A DNA stretch of 64,000 bases, taken from contig NZ_PGFG01000001.1 in NCBI RefSeq assembly GCF_002797735.1, positions 558,001-622,000 of the forward strand. Direction: 5' to 3'. The position numbers and the translations under genes were made by a program. The number at the start of each line of letters is the position of its first letter. The stretch's first letter is position 1. The notes beneath the pieces were generated by a model. It was not told where the DNA came from and did not search any database. It saw only the letters and a program-made list of their open reading frames with translations. Source of the stretch: Thermoflavifilum aggregans. GTDB taxonomy: Bacteria > Bacteroidota > Bacteroidia > Chitinophagales > Chitinophagaceae. Of the stretch, positions 35,258-45,123 are shown piece by piece.

Positions 35258-36490
35258 ATGGACAGAAAATTTTTACTCTTCTTTCTGGGATGGTATTTCG
35301 GGATGATTTCGCTGGCACAGGCTCAAAAACCCGCTTTGCTCACCGGCGAGGATTCCCTGCATCAGCAGTTGGGGCCATCTACCATCATTGGCGGGTATGG
35401 AGAAGCAGCCTATCAGCGGGATATAGATCAGGGAGCATCCAAAATCGATCTGGTGCGTACCGTGTTGTTTGTGGGCCATCAGTTCAATGACCGGATTTCT
35501 TTTTTCTCTGAGCTGGAACTGGAAGATGCCAAGGTGGAGGGGGGAGATGCAGGCGGTGAAATCGCGATGGAACAGGCTTACCTGAAATTTTCTGGTAAAC
35601 GGAATCCTCAGAATTACTGGGTTGCCGGATTATTCATCCCCCGGATCGGGATATTGAATGAAGACCATTTACCGGTGAATTTTAACGGGGTAGAACGCCC
35701 ACTGGTTGAACAACTGGTGATTCCGGCCACCTGGCGTGAGCTGGGCATAGGATATTACGGTTCGCTCTCAGCATGGCCTCTGCAATACACGGTAGCCCTG
35801 GTCAATGGGCTGGATGCGGCTGATTTCAGCCATGGCACTGGTATCCGGGAGGGGCGGTTTGAAGGAAGAAATGCTACGGCCAATAATCTGGCGGTTACGG
35901 CTTCGGTGCGAGTCAATCCGGGATCGTTTCAGCTGCAGGTTTCCGGATATGCTGGAGGTACCAACGGATTGAACAAACGGGAGTCTGATAGCCTGGGGCT
36001 TGCCCATGGCCTGTTTGCCCTGCCGCTTTATCTGGGTGAAGCCGATGCGCAGTACTGGCACGAGGGGTTGCATGTCAAGATCCTGGGTACCTACATTTCT
36101 TTTCCGGATGCGGCTGATGTAAATAAAGCCTATGCCAACAATGTGGCTTCCGGCATGTATGGCGCCTACGCAGAGGTGGGTTATAACCTGTTTCACCGGG
36201 CTGCTGGTCGGTTGCAGAAGCAGCAGTTAAATCTGTTTGCCCGGTATGAATGGATTGACTTGAATAACCGCATTTCAGCCAATGCCATCTATGATGGTAC
36301 TCTCCGGCAATCGCATCTCGTTGTGGGAGCTGGTTATTTGCCTATTCCGAATGTGGTAATCAAGGCAGATGTTCGCTTTCAGCATACTGGACCGCAGAAT
36401 CCTGCCCTGGTGATTAATCCCAATCCGGCCGCACCGCCCTATCAGCAAAACAACAGCTTTGTAAATCTGGGAATCGGTTATTCTTTTTAA
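35258..36490 (+). CDS. Outer-membrane porin-like barrel, first gene of a redox/iron cluster
   Basis: This 410-aa exported protein has a signal peptide (FLLFFLGWYFGMISLAQA). A 16-strand-type barrel follows, recognised by YGEAAYQRD, FFSELELEDAKVEGG, EQAYLKFSGK and the ending FVNLGIGYSF. It resembles phosphate-selective OprO/OprP-like porins and the outer-membrane barrels found with imelysin proteins. The Rieske gene starts 12 bases after its stop. Its place first in the cluster suggests that it admits the substrate handled by the next three proteins. Confidence 0.82.
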   Translation: MDRKFLLFFLGWYFGMISLAQAQKPALLTGEDSLHQQLGPSTIIGGYGEAAYQRDIDQGASKIDLVRTVLFVGHQFNDRISFFSELELEDAKVEGGDAGGEIAMEQAYLKFSGKRNPQNYWVAGLFIPRIGILNEDHLPVNFNGVERPLVEQLVIPATWRELGIGYYGSLSAWPLQYTVALVNGLDAADFSHGTGIREGRFEGRNATANNLAVTASVRVNPGSFQLQVSGYAGGTNGLNKRESDSLGLAHGLFALPLYLGEADAQYWHEGLHVKILGTYISFPDAADVNKAYANNVASGMYGAYAEVGYNLFHRAAGRLQKQQLNLFARYEWIDLNNRISANAIYDGTLRQSHLVVGAGYLPIPNVVIKADVRFQHTGPQNPALVINPNPAAPPYQQNNSFVNLGIGYSF

Positions 36491-36502
36491 ACAATTCTGA
36501 TC

Positions 36503-36943
36503 ATGAACCGCCGTCATTTTATCCGGGAAACTTGCAACCTGTGTGTCACGGCCATAGTAGCCGGTTGGCTGGCTGAATCATGTGCCGGATCGGGCCGGGT
36601 GATACAGGCAGGTGTAAACGGGCAGGAAGTGGAAATCAAAGCATCAGAGCTGGAAGATAACCGCTTTCAGGTGATTGATGCTTCCGGCCTGCGTTATCGC
36701 ATTGCTGTTCGCCGGGAGGCCGAAGGGCAATATGTGGCGCTGTTGCTGATGTGTACCCATGCCCGTAATCCGGTTACCCTCACGGGCAACGGCTTTTACT
36801 GTCCCCTGCATGGCAGTCGCTTCGATGATCAGGGAAATGTGGTGCAGGGGCCAGCCCAGCAGCCGCTGGTGCATCTGCCGGTGGATATGGATCCGCAAGG
36901 GTTGTTGCATATTCATCTTCAACCCTGGATGAAAGAAAGCTGA
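36503..36943 (+). CDS. Rieske [2Fe-2S] lipoprotein with Tat-like signal
   Basis: This 146-aa electron carrier has the N-terminus MNRRHFIRETC, a close match to the Tat motif RRxF, followed by a hydrophobic segment and a lipobox-like LAESC (Cys27). The cluster ligands are Cys84 and His86 (CTH) and Cys100 and His103 (CPLHGSRFD). Thirteen residues lie between His86 and Cys100, slightly fewer than the usual 15-17. It is a stand-alone single-domain protein, not a bc1 subunit. Tat export suits a protein folded around its cluster before transport. It is 12 bases after the porin. Confidence 0.88.
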   Translation: MNRRHFIRETCNLCVTAIVAGWLAESCAGSGRVIQAGVNGQEVEIKASELEDNRFQVIDASGLRYRIAVRREAEGQYVALLLMCTHARNPVTLTGNGFYCPLHGSRFDDQGNVVQGPAQQPLVHLPVDMDPQGLLHIHLQPWMKES

Positions 36944-36969
36944 ATTTTTCATCATTAACACCTCGTATC

Positions 36970-38052
36970 ATGAAAAGACAGATATCGCAAGCAGTGTTAT
37001 TACCAATAATAATGGCGTGCATGGCATTCAGCTCGTGCAGCAAGTCTGATCAGCCAACCCCTGCAGACCAGCAAACAATGGAACAGCAAACGCTTGATGA
37101 TTTTGTGCAGGTGGTAGCCATACCGCAATATGCTGCCTTACAAGCTCAGGCCGACACCCTGCAGCAAATTATACAGCTTTTTGTGCAGCAGCCCTCAGAT
37201 GCCCTTCTTCTGCAAGCCAGGAATCAATGGCGCCAGCTGAGGCAGGTGTGGGAACAATGTGAGGGTTTTTTGCTTGGACCTGTGGAAGATGATGAATACG
37301 ATCCGCGGATGGATACCTGGCCGGTGGATTATGTGCAAATGGATTCCCTGCTGGCCAGCAACCAGCCATTGAATATCCAAACCATTCAGCAGCTCGATCT
37401 TTCATTGCGGGGCTTTCATCCGGTAGAATACCTGCTCTGGGGGAAGGATGGCAACAAATCGGCTGCGGATTTTACCAATCGGGAGAAAGAATATCTGCAG
37501 GCTTTGGTAGCAGATATTGTGCAGAATACTACCCAGCTTTACCAGAGCTGGATTCCGGAGGGAGGTAATTTTGCAGCCACCATTCAGCTGGCAGGTAAGG
37601 GCAGCAGCCGATATCTCAACCGTTTGGAGGCTTTGCAAGCCATCGCCGGCGCTATGGCCGACATCTGCGATGAAGTGGGCAACAGCAAAATCGCTGAGCC
37701 TTATACGCGCCGCGATTCATTGATTACCGAATCACCTTTCTCCCACAATTCCATGCAGGATTTTGTGAACAATATTATTGGCGCCCGTCAGGTATATCTG
37801 TGCGCGTATGGAGCTAAGGATGGCAAAGGTCTGAGTGATCTGGTAGCCCTTCACAATGTAGCACTCGACAACCGGATCCGTCAGCAGTTTGCCGCAGCCA
37901 TACAGGCTCTGCAGCAGGTAACGTTGCCTTTTGAACAGGCTATCTACATGCAACGTACCCAACTGTCTCAGGCCATGCAAGCACTGGCTGACCTGGAAGC
38001 TACCCTCAGTGGGCCTTTGCAGGACTATTTGCAGCAATATGTGAAGGATTAA
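36970..38052 (+). CDS. Imelysin-like (peptidase M75 family) lipoprotein
   Basis: This 360-aa protein has a lipoprotein signal (AFSSC, Cys23) and an all-helical imelysin fold with the conserved GxHxxE motif at residues 148-153 (GFHPVEYLLWG). Imelysin proteins bind iron or haem in the envelope and are usually iron-regulated. Despite the family name they are not established as active peptidases. The conserved C-terminal part includes GDKDGKG-like AKDGKGLSDLVALHN. It lies 26 bases after the Rieske gene and 12 bases before the dihaem gene. Confidence 0.9.
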   Translation: MKRQISQAVLLPIIMACMAFSSCSKSDQPTPADQQTMEQQTLDDFVQVVAIPQYAALQAQADTLQQIIQLFVQQPSDALLLQARNQWRQLRQVWEQCEGFLLGPVEDDEYDPRMDTWPVDYVQMDSLLASNQPLNIQTIQQLDLSLRGFHPVEYLLWGKDGNKSAADFTNREKEYLQALVADIVQNTTQLYQSWIPEGGNFAATIQLAGKGSSRYLNRLEALQAIAGAMADICDEVGNSKIAEPYTRRDSLITESPFSHNSMQDFVNNIIGARQVYLCAYGAKDGKGLSDLVALHNVALDNRIRQQFAAAIQALQQVTLPFEQAIYMQRTQLSQAMQALADLEATLSGPLQDYLQQYVKD

Positions 38053-38064
38053 AAATCCCGGAAA

Positions 38065-39447
38065 ATGAGCATGAGCAAGAAGCTATTGGTTGTAGGATTG
38101 TTAGGCGTGATCACCATCTTGGGTATCTGGTGCACCAAACCGGGCCTATTTCCTGAGGATGGGTATGATCCCCGGCTGTCGGGAGGAATGGCTACAATAT
38201 TTGACCTAAGTTCACAATCATTTAGCCACCCTATTCCGGGCCTTTCCGCCTGGGATAGCCATGTGCATGAAAAAGGCGATCAGATTTTTGAACAGAATTT
38301 TGTGGCCGCCCCTGCCCCGCTGTTCAGTGGTTTGGGTCCGATATTCAACAATGTGTCTTGTATTTCCTGTCATCACAATGATGGTAAAGGTACACCCAGT
38401 TTCGGTGCGGTCAATTCCTCCATGCTCATGCGTGTAAGCCTTCCAGGCGAGGATGAACATGGTGGTCCCGTGCCAGTACCTGGTTTTGGATTGCAGATTC
38501 AGGATCGCAGCGTCCTGGGATATGTTCCGGAAGCACGGGTTTCTGTCAGTTATCATGATAGCGTGGTATCTTACCCGGATGGAAATACAGTCGTTTTGCA
38601 GGTACCGGTTTATACGGTGAGTAATCCATACATCGCTCTTCCTGCCTCTACCTTGTTTTCGCCGCGTATGGCACCACCTGTATTTGGATTGGGTTTGCTG
38701 CTACGGGTACCGGAATCGGAAATTCTTTCCCATGCTGACCCGGATGATGCTGATCATGATGGGATCAAGGGACATCCCAACTATGTATATGACCCCGTCT
38801 TGGGGAAACAGGTACTGGGGCGGTTTGGTCTGAAAGCCAATGTAGGAACTTTACTTGTTCAGGTAGCCAGCGCTTTTCAGCAAGATATGGGCATTACCAA
38901 TCCGGTATTTCCACAGGAAAATGCTGCAGGGCAGCCTCAGGTTGATGGGTTGCACGATGACCCGGAACTACCGGACAGCCTGCTGAATGCTGTTAAATTT
39001 TATGTGGAAACCCTCGCCGTACCAGCCAGGCGCAATGTAACCGATCCTCAGGTGAAAGCAGGCGAACAGTTATTTAGCCAAATCGGCTGCGCTAGCTGTC
39101 ATCTGCCCACCCTATACACAGATGTGGATGTCAATTTCCCGGCTTTGAGCAATCAGCGTATTCATCCGTACACGGACCTGCTGTTGCATGATATGGGACC
39201 CGCGCTGGCAGATGGTCGACCTGATTACCAGGCTTCCGGTAGCGAGTGGCGTACGGCTCCGCTTTGGGGAATCGGCCTGTTTCCTAAAACTAACGGCACA
39301 GCCTATTACCTGCACGATGGTCGTGCCCGCAACATCGAAGAAGCTATTCTCTGGCATGGCGGAGAGGCTCGTAAGGCCAAACAAAATTTCATGCAGCTCA
39401 CCGCTTCACAACGCCAGGCGGTTCTTGCCTTCCTGCAATCGCTTTAG
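38065..39447 (+). CDS. Dihaem thiol-oxidoreductase-like (DHOR, DUF1111) lipoprotein
   Basis: This 460-aa envelope protein has a lipobox-like signal (ILGIWC, Cys23) and two haem-c attachment sites: CISCHH at residues 99-103 and CASCH at 342-346. It matches the dihaem oxidoreductase family often paired with imelysin in iron-regulated operons. The acidic DPDDADHDGIKGHPN stretch looks like a calcium-binding loop. It ends the four-gene set that begins with the porin. Its electron partner could be the Rieske protein. Confidence 0.88.
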   Translation: MSMSKKLLVVGLLGVITILGIWCTKPGLFPEDGYDPRLSGGMATIFDLSSQSFSHPIPGLSAWDSHVHEKGDQIFEQNFVAAPAPLFSGLGPIFNNVSCISCHHNDGKGTPSFGAVNSSMLMRVSLPGEDEHGGPVPVPGFGLQIQDRSVLGYVPEARVSVSYHDSVVSYPDGNTVVLQVPVYTVSNPYIALPASTLFSPRMAPPVFGLGLLLRVPESEILSHADPDDADHDGIKGHPNYVYDPVLGKQVLGRFGLKANVGTLLVQVASAFQQDMGITNPVFPQENAAGQPQVDGLHDDPELPDSLLNAVKFYVETLAVPARRNVTDPQVKAGEQLFSQIGCASCHLPTLYTDVDVNFPALSNQRIHPYTDLLLHDMGPALADGRPDYQASGSEWRTAPLWGIGLFPKTNGTAYYLHDGRARNIEEAILWHGGEARKAKQNFMQLTASQRQAVLAFLQSL

Positions 39448-39526
39448 CCGTTTACCTGCCGCTGGCAGACCGGCCTGTTTGGGCTGGGCAAGATTTTTTA
39501 TCAACCGGCTATCCATTGCCCTTTCC

Positions 39527-39534
39527 TATATTTG
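39527..39534 (+). promoter_or_regulatory. -7 element (TATATTTG) of aspS
   Basis: TATATTTG matches TAnnTTTG and lies 33 bases before the aspS ATG, giving aspS a promoter separate from the upstream redox cluster. Confidence 0.5.
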
Positions 39535-39567
39535 TGCCCTTGTCAAAGCTGAATTAATTCCTTCATC

Positions 39568-41397
39568 ATGTATCGAACTCATACCTGTGGAGAATTGCGT
39601 TTATCTGATGCAGGCAAAAAGGTGAAACTGGCGGGCTGGGTACAGCGCATCCGGAAATTCGGAAAGATGACGTTCGTGGATTTACGCGACCGGTACGGTA
39701 TTACTCAGCTCGTATTTACCGAAGCAATGAATCAGCTGTTGGAAGAAAAGCCCCTGAACCGGGAATACGTGATTCAGGCCCAGGGGCATGTAGTGGAACG
39801 GAGCAACAAAAATCCCAATCTCCCTACCGGCGATGTGGAACTGGTGGTAGAGCAGTTTGATATCCTCAATGAAGCCAAAACGCCTCCGTTTACCATTGAA
39901 GAAGATACTGATGGTGGCGATGATCTGCGCATGAGATATCGTTTTTTGGATTTGCGTCGTCCGCCGCTGCAGCGCAACCTGCTGCTTCGTTACCGGGCCA
40001 GCCGGGCGGTGAGGGAGTATCTGGATCAGCAGGGATTTGTGGAAGTGGAAACCCCGTTTTTGATTAAATCCACACCCGAAGGCGCGCGCGATTTTGTGGT
40101 GCCTTCGCGCATGAATCCCCATCAGTTTTATGCCCTGCCGCAATCGCCGCAGACGTTCAAGCAATTGCTGATGGTGAGTGGCTTTGACCGGTATTACCAG
40201 ATTGTGCGTTGTTTTCGGGACGAGGACCTGCGTGCTGACCGGCAGCCGGAATTTACCCAGATTGACTGTGAGATGAGTTTTGTGGAACAGGAGGATGTGC
40301 TGCAGGTGTTTGAAGGCATGATGCGGCATGTATTCAGGCAGGTGGCAGGAGTGGAATTGCCCGATCCTTTTCCCCGCATGAGCTGGGACGAAGCCATGTG
40401 GAAATATGGCAATGATAAGCCCGATCTGCGTTTTGGTATGTGCCTGCACAACCTGAAGGTCAGAAACCAGGTTCATTGTCCGGGCGTCGATAAAACGGGC
40501 TTTGGCGTGTTGGATCAGGCCGAAACCGTACTGGCGCTGGTTGTGCCCGGCGGTGCAATTTATACCCGCAAACAACTGGATGAACTCACAGAGTGGGTGA
40601 AGCGGCCGCAGATTGGTATGCAGGGTTTGTTGCATATCCGTTGCCAGGCCGATGCGTTGAAGAGCTCGGCCGACAAGTATCTGACGCAGGAAAGATTGCA
40701 ACAGATTCAACAGTTCTGTGATGCCAAGTCGGGTGATTTGATTTTAATGTTAGCCGGACGGGAAGACCGTACCCGGAAGGCAGCTGCAGAACTCAGGCTG
40801 GAGCTGGGTGAACGGTTGGGCCTGCGTCAGAAAGACGTGTTTAAACCCCTGTGGGTATTGGATTTTCCGTTGTTTGAATACAGTGAAGAAGAAAGCCTGC
40901 CGGGAAGTGTAGGCCGCTGGGTAGCCCGCCATCATCCCTTTACAGCTCCCCGGCCAGAACATATTCCCGCGATGATTGAAAACAGCCCGTTGATCCCCCC
41001 GGGTACCGACTATCAGGATCATCCTTATGCCGGCATCAAGGCCAATGCTTATGACATGGTAATCAACGGGCAAGAAGTGGGTGGAGGTTCTATCCGGATA
41101 TTCCGGCGCGATTTGCAGGAGAAAATGTTTGCTGCCTTGGGGCTTTCCCCAGAAGAAGCTCGCCAGAAGTTTGGGTTTCTGCTGGGAGCTTTTGAATATG
41201 GCGCTCCTCCGCATGGTGGCATCGCTTTTGGTTTTGACCGGTTGTGTGCTATTTTGGGCGGCAGTGATACAATCCGCGATTTCATTGCCTTTCCGAAAAA
41301 CAATGCTGGTAGGGATATGATGCTCGATGCGCCTGCCCCCCTGGATGAAGCCCAGCTGAAGGAACTGCATATTTGCCTGCGAAAAGACCAGAACTGA
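39568..41397 (+). CDS. aspS: Aspartyl-tRNA synthetase
   Basis: AspS charges tRNA-Asp. It is a class II synthetase of 609 aa, the usual bacterial size with a GAD insertion. An anticodon-binding OB fold covers about residues 15-115 ([20 protein letters not shown]). Motif 1 and 2 regions include [18 protein letters not shown] and [20 protein letters not shown]. Motif 3 is [15 protein letters not shown]. Whether it is discriminating or also charges tRNA-Asn cannot be decided here, since the presence of AsnS and GatCAB elsewhere is unknown. Confidence 0.97.
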   Translation: MYRTHTCGELRLSDAGKKVKLAGWVQRIRKFGKMTFVDLRDRYGITQLVFTEAMNQLLEEKPLNREYVIQAQGHVVERSNKNPNLPTGDVELVVEQFDILNEAKTPPFTIEEDTDGGDDLRMRYRFLDLRRPPLQRNLLLRYRASRAVREYLDQQGFVEVETPFLIKSTPEGARDFVVPSRMNPHQFYALPQSPQTFKQLLMVSGFDRYYQIVRCFRDEDLRADRQPEFTQIDCEMSFVEQEDVLQVFEGMMRHVFRQVAGVELPDPFPRMSWDEAMWKYGNDKPDLRFGMCLHNLKVRNQVHCPGVDKTGFGVLDQAETVLALVVPGGAIYTRKQLDELTEWVKRPQIGMQGLLHIRCQADALKSSADKYLTQERLQQIQQFCDAKSGDLILMLAGREDRTRKAAAELRLELGERLGLRQKDVFKPLWVLDFPLFEYSEEESLPGSVGRWVARHHPFTAPRPEHIPAMIENSPLIPPGTDYQDHPYAGIKANAYDMVINGQEVGGGSIRIFRRDLQEKMFAALGLSPEEARQKFGFLLGAFEYGAPPHGGIAFGFDRLCAILGGSDTIRDFIAFPKNNAGRDMMLDAPAPLDEAQLKELHICLRKDQN

Positions 41398-41430
41398 AAA
41401 CGTGGTCTTAACTTGCAGCAAAGCTGCGCT

Positions 41431-42714
41431 ATGAATGATCTCCATGCACCGCTGGCCGAACGCATGCGCCCCCGCAGTTTTGATGAACTGGTGGGCCAGC
41501 CCCATCTCACTGCACCTGATTCGGGATTGCGGCAAGCATTGAAACAACAAAAACCGCCATCCCTCATTCTCTGGGGGCCACCCGGCGTGGGAAAAACTAC
41601 CATTGCCCAGATTATTGCAACTGAATCGGGTAAACCTTTTTACGCACTCAGTGCCATTTCTTCCGGTGTAAAAGAGGTTCGCGAAGTGCTGGAAAAAGCG
41701 CGGGAACAGGGTGGGGCGGTGCTTTTTATTGATGAAATCCACCGGTTCAACAAAAGCCAGCAGGATGCGCTTCTAGGCGCTGTAGAAAAAGGAATCATCA
41801 CCCTGATCGGGGCCACTACGGAGAATCCGTCTTTTGAAGTCAATGCTGCTTTGCTTTCCCGCTGCATGGTGTATGTGTTGTATCCGTTAAGCGAAACGGA
41901 TCTGTTGCTGATTGCCCGGCGCGCCCTTGAAAAGGATGAATGGTTGCGCCAGCTGCCGGTACAGCTGACAGAAACAGCAGCCCTGATCAAGCTTTCCGGT
42001 GGAGATGCCCGGCGTTTACTGAATCTGATAGAACTCGCTGTGGATAGCCTGCTGGCTGTCACGCCCCAGGGGCAGCCGTTGCAGATCACTGATGAACTAA
42101 TCATGAAAGTGGCGCAGCAGCGGGTAGCTTTGTACGATAAGCAGGGCGAACAGCACTATGATATTATCTCAGCCTTTATCAAGTCCATCCGCGGCAGCGA
42201 TCCCAATGCCGCTGTGTATTGGCTGGCGCGTATGATTGAAGGAGGTGAGGATGTTCAGTTTATTGCCCGGCGCCTGGTGATCCTGGCTTCGGAAGATATC
42301 GGCAATGCCAACCCCAATGCGCTGCTGCTGGCAACGAGTACTTTTCAGGCTGTAAGCCTGATTGGCTATCCGGAAGCCAGCCTGATCCTTTCCCAGTGTG
42401 CCATTTACCTGGCCTGTTCGCCTAAAAGCAATGCGGCTTATCAGGCTATTCAACAGGCTATGGATGCCGTGCGTGAATATGGGTCGCTGCCCGTACCCCT
42501 GCATCTCCGCAATGCTCCTACTTCGCTGATGCGCAATCTGCATTACGGAGAGGATTATCAATATGCCCATGATTTTACCGGGAATTTTGTGGAGCAGGAA
42601 TATTTACCGGAAAAAATCAAAGGCATGCGTTTTTACACGCCCGGCCAGAATCCGCGTGAACAGGAACTGCGAAAGCAATTGAAAAGCTGGTGGAAAGAAA
42701 AATATGGATATTGA
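41431..42714 (+). CDS. rarA: Replication-associated recombination protein A (clamp-loader-like ATPase)
   Basis: RarA (MgsA/WRNIP1 family) is a tetrameric AAA+ ATPase that acts at stalled replication forks. The 427-aa protein has Walker A WGPPGVGKTTIAQ near residue 55, Walker B LFIDEIHRFNKSQQDALLGAVE, the sensor region GATTENPSFEVN, and the C-terminal tetramerisation part (SEDIGNANPNALLLA and YPEASLILSQCAIYLA). The start is ATG 41431. An upstream TTG adds six residues. It follows aspS by 33 bases. Confidence 0.95.
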   Translation: MNDLHAPLAERMRPRSFDELVGQPHLTAPDSGLRQALKQQKPPSLILWGPPGVGKTTIAQIIATESGKPFYALSAISSGVKEVREVLEKAREQGGAVLFIDEIHRFNKSQQDALLGAVEKGIITLIGATTENPSFEVNAALLSRCMVYVLYPLSETDLLLIARRALEKDEWLRQLPVQLTETAALIKLSGGDARRLLNLIELAVDSLLAVTPQGQPLQITDELIMKVAQQRVALYDKQGEQHYDIISAFIKSIRGSDPNAAVYWLARMIEGGEDVQFIARRLVILASEDIGNANPNALLLATSTFQAVSLIGYPEASLILSQCAIYLACSPKSNAAYQAIQQAMDAVREYGSLPVPLHLRNAPTSLMRNLHYGEDYQYAHDFTGNFVEQEYLPEKIKGMRFYTPGQNPREQELRKQLKSWWKEKYGY

Positions 42715-42789
42715 TAAATCGGCATGTTTTATTCCGGAGGCCGAAGGGGAAACATTTTCGTAATTTTATCTTTTGCAAAATCCTTTTGA

Positions 42790-43323
42790 ATGTCACGCCA
42801 AACCTTTTTAATCAGCATCATCCTGCTGGGGTTGATTGCAGGAATGAGTCGCTGTTCTCATCCGGAATCAGCTACTGTCCAGACTTTGCAGCAACAGGTA
42901 CAGCGGCTGCAAGATACGCTGGCGTTTATCCGGGAACATTATAAACCTGGTTTAGGCGAACTGATGACTACCATTCAATATAACCACGGTAAACTTTGGT
43001 TTGCTGGTATCAATCACAACTGGCCCCTGGCCGCCTTTGAAGTAGGAGAGATCCGGGAAACGGCGCAAACTGCTCAGGAAATTGAAACTGACCGGCCTGA
43101 AGTGAAAGATATTCCCATGCTGTATCCGGCGTTGGACAGCGTGCAGGCTGCTGTGGAGGCACAGGATGAAGGTCGTTTCAGGAAGGCATTTACGTTTTTG
43201 ACCACTACCTGCAACAACTGCCATAAGGCCAATCATTTTGCCTTTAACGTGATAACCATACCAACGGCTCCGCCGGCTACCAATCAGCAATACGGTCCGG
43301 TGCCATCCAATCGGGAGAAATAA
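42790..43323 (+). CDS. Haem-c lipoprotein of unknown family (CNNCH)
   Basis: This 177-aa lipoprotein (lipobox GMSRC, Cys22) has one haem-c site, CNNCH, at residues 141-145. Before that lies a helical region with TIQYNHGKLWFAGINHNWPL and VGEIRETAQTAQEIE. The late position of the haem site in a helical protein resembles cytochrome c-prime-like four-helix bundles, but I cannot assign a family. Its gene lies 30 bases upstream of a truncated haemoglobin, so a link to nitric oxide or oxygen chemistry is plausible but inferred. Confidence 0.75.
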   Translation: MSRQTFLISIILLGLIAGMSRCSHPESATVQTLQQQVQRLQDTLAFIREHYKPGLGELMTTIQYNHGKLWFAGINHNWPLAAFEVGEIRETAQTAQEIETDRPEVKDIPMLYPALDSVQAAVEAQDEGRFRKAFTFLTTTCNNCHKANHFAFNVITIPTAPPATNQQYGPVPSNREK

Positions 43324-43353
43324 GTTTACAGGATTCGTCAAAAGTTTTGTTTC

Positions 43354-43758
43354 ATGAAAAAACCTATCGCTACCCGCGCAGATGTAGAGGAACTGGTAAA
43401 TCGTTTTTATGACCGGGTAAAAGCCGATGAGCTGATCGGTCCTATTTTCAATGAGGTAGCCCGAGTCAACTGGAATAAGCATCTGCCCGTGATGTACGAT
43501 TTCTGGTGCAGCATTTTGCTAGATGAAGATGTGTATCATCGCAACGCCATGATTCCCCATCTGCAATTGAATAAACGTTTTCCTCTGCAGGAAGAACATT
43601 TCCAGCGCTGGCTGCAGCTTTTTGATGATACGGTGGATACCTGTTTTGAGGGAGAAAAAGCGGCCCTGGCCAAATTTCGGGCACGCTCCATTGCCGGTGT
43701 CATGCAAACCAAGCTCGGGTTGCTGAAGCAAATTCAAAATGCAAACAAACGGACATGA
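43354..43758 (+). CDS. Group III truncated haemoglobin
   Basis: This 134-aa cytosolic globin is recognised by VEELVNRFYDRVKADELIGPIF, the block FWCSILLDEDVYHRNAMIPHLQLNK, and EEHFQRWLQLFDDTVD. His69 aligns with the proximal haem ligand F8. Members bind oxygen and nitric oxide and may protect from nitrosative stress or carry peroxidase-like activity. Its last codons overlap the start of the next gene (ATGA), so translational coupling with the M28 peptidase gene is likely. Confidence 0.92.
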   Translation: MKKPIATRADVEELVNRFYDRVKADELIGPIFNEVARVNWNKHLPVMYDFWCSILLDEDVYHRNAMIPHLQLNKRFPLQEEHFQRWLQLFDDTVDTCFEGEKAALAKFRARSIAGVMQTKLGLLKQIQNANKRT

Positions 43759-45119
43759 ACAAGTATAAGGTATGGATGCTGGTCCTTGCCCCGTGTTTAT
43801 GGGGTACCTGGCCGCAATTGGCCGGTGGTCAGTCTTTCCCTGCGCGGGATCCGATGGTTGAAAAATCTGTGCAGCAGGTATCGGCTGATAGCTTGCGTGC
43901 CTACGTACAAACCCTGGTAAGTTTCGGCACCAGGCATACCCTGAGCACGGAAACAGATCCCCGCCGGGGCATAGGAGCCGCTCGCCGCTGGATCATGACC
44001 CGGTTACGGGATTACAGCCGCCGCGGCGGCAATCGCATGGTGGTGGAAGAAGACCGCTGGATGCTTGCGCCGGGTGAACGGGTGCCTTTTGCCCACCCCA
44101 TAGCCAACATCATTGCCACATTGCCGGGTACCGATACTTCCGACCATCGGATATTCATGGCCAGTGCACATCTGGACAGCCGGCGCAGCAATGTGCTGGA
44201 TTCTGTGGGCGATGCGCCCGGAGCAAATGATGATGGCAGCGGTGTGGCTGCACTTCTGGAAATAGCCCGTATCATTGCCGATCAGCATTTTCCGGCTACC
44301 ATCAGGCTGGTGTTTTTCAGCGGGGAAGAACAGGGGCTCTATGGTTCGCGACATTTGGCAGAGCGGGCAGCCAGTGAAGGATGGCAGATTGCAGCCTTGC
44401 TCAACAACGATATCATCGGCCAAACAACTGCAAGTGAAACCGGTCTGCAGGATAATACTCGTGTGCGTGTATTCAGCGAGACCATCCCCGTGGCTGAAAC
44501 ACCGGAACAGGCCCGCATGCGCCGGCTTACCAACGGCGATAACGACAGCCCTTCCCGTGAGCTGGCCCGGTATATCCACGATGTGGCCAAAAACTATATT
44601 CCCAATCTCGATGTGGTGTTGATTTACCGGCCCGATCGTTTCCTGCGGGGCGGCGATCATTTCCCCTTCCAGCAAAAAGGATACACAGCCGTGCGCCTTA
44701 CCGAATACTATGAAAACTTCAACCATCAGCATCAGGATATCCGGTTGGAAAATGGCATCCATTACGGCGATCTGCCGGAGTATATGGATTTTGAGTATCT
44801 GCGGAAAAATACTGCGCTGAACCTGGCTACCCTGATAAGTCTGGCCAAGGCACCGGCTGCCCCTGCCCATGCCTGGCTCAGCGCTGGAGAGCTGGGCAAC
44901 ACGACCACCCTTCGCTGGACTGTGCCGGCACATGGCCGCCCGGTGGAGTACCGCATCCTGATGCGGGATACCGATCAGCCTCTCTGGCAAAAAGATTTCT
45001 TCACCACCGATACCGCCATCCTCCTGCCCTATTCCAAAGACAATGTATTTTTTGCCGTGCAGGCTATTGGTTCAGATGGCAATAGGAGCCTGCCGGTTTT
45101 TCCGGAGATAAGCAGATGA
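43755..45119 (+). CDS. Secreted M28-family aminopeptidase
   Basis: This 454-aa protein has a signal peptide ([20 protein letters not shown]) and the M28 zinc peptidase domain. Metal ligands and catalytic residues are in [45 protein letters not shown] and [12 protein letters not shown]. The final 90 or so residues look like a fibronectin-type or cargo-type beta domain ([20 protein letters not shown]). It is distinct from the glutaminyl-cyclase-like M28 protein at 22.9 kb. The gene overlaps the globin gene by 4 bases. Confidence 0.9.
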   Translation: MNKYKVWMLVLAPCLWGTWPQLAGGQSFPARDPMVEKSVQQVSADSLRAYVQTLVSFGTRHTLSTETDPRRGIGAARRWIMTRLRDYSRRGGNRMVVEEDRWMLAPGERVPFAHPIANIIATLPGTDTSDHRIFMASAHLDSRRSNVLDSVGDAPGANDDGSGVAALLEIARIIADQHFPATIRLVFFSGEEQGLYGSRHLAERAASEGWQIAALLNNDIIGQTTASETGLQDNTRVRVFSETIPVAETPEQARMRRLTNGDNDSPSRELARYIHDVAKNYIPNLDVVLIYRPDRFLRGGDHFPFQQKGYTAVRLTEYYENFNHQHQDIRLENGIHYGDLPEYMDFEYLRKNTALNLATLISLAKAPAAPAHAWLSAGELGNTTTLRWTVPAHGRPVEYRILMRDTDQPLWQKDFFTTDTAILLPYSKDNVFFAVQAIGSDGNRSLPVFPEISR

Positions 45120-45123
45120 ATGC

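Noticed and set aside
39682-40710. A 342-codon minus-strand frame inside aspS
   Set aside because: It is antisense to a clear synthetase along its whole length and shows no domain. It is a codon-bias shadow.
44004-44990. A 328-codon minus-strand frame inside the M28 peptidase gene
   Set aside because: It is fully antisense to a protein with all its catalytic motifs and has no recognisable family.
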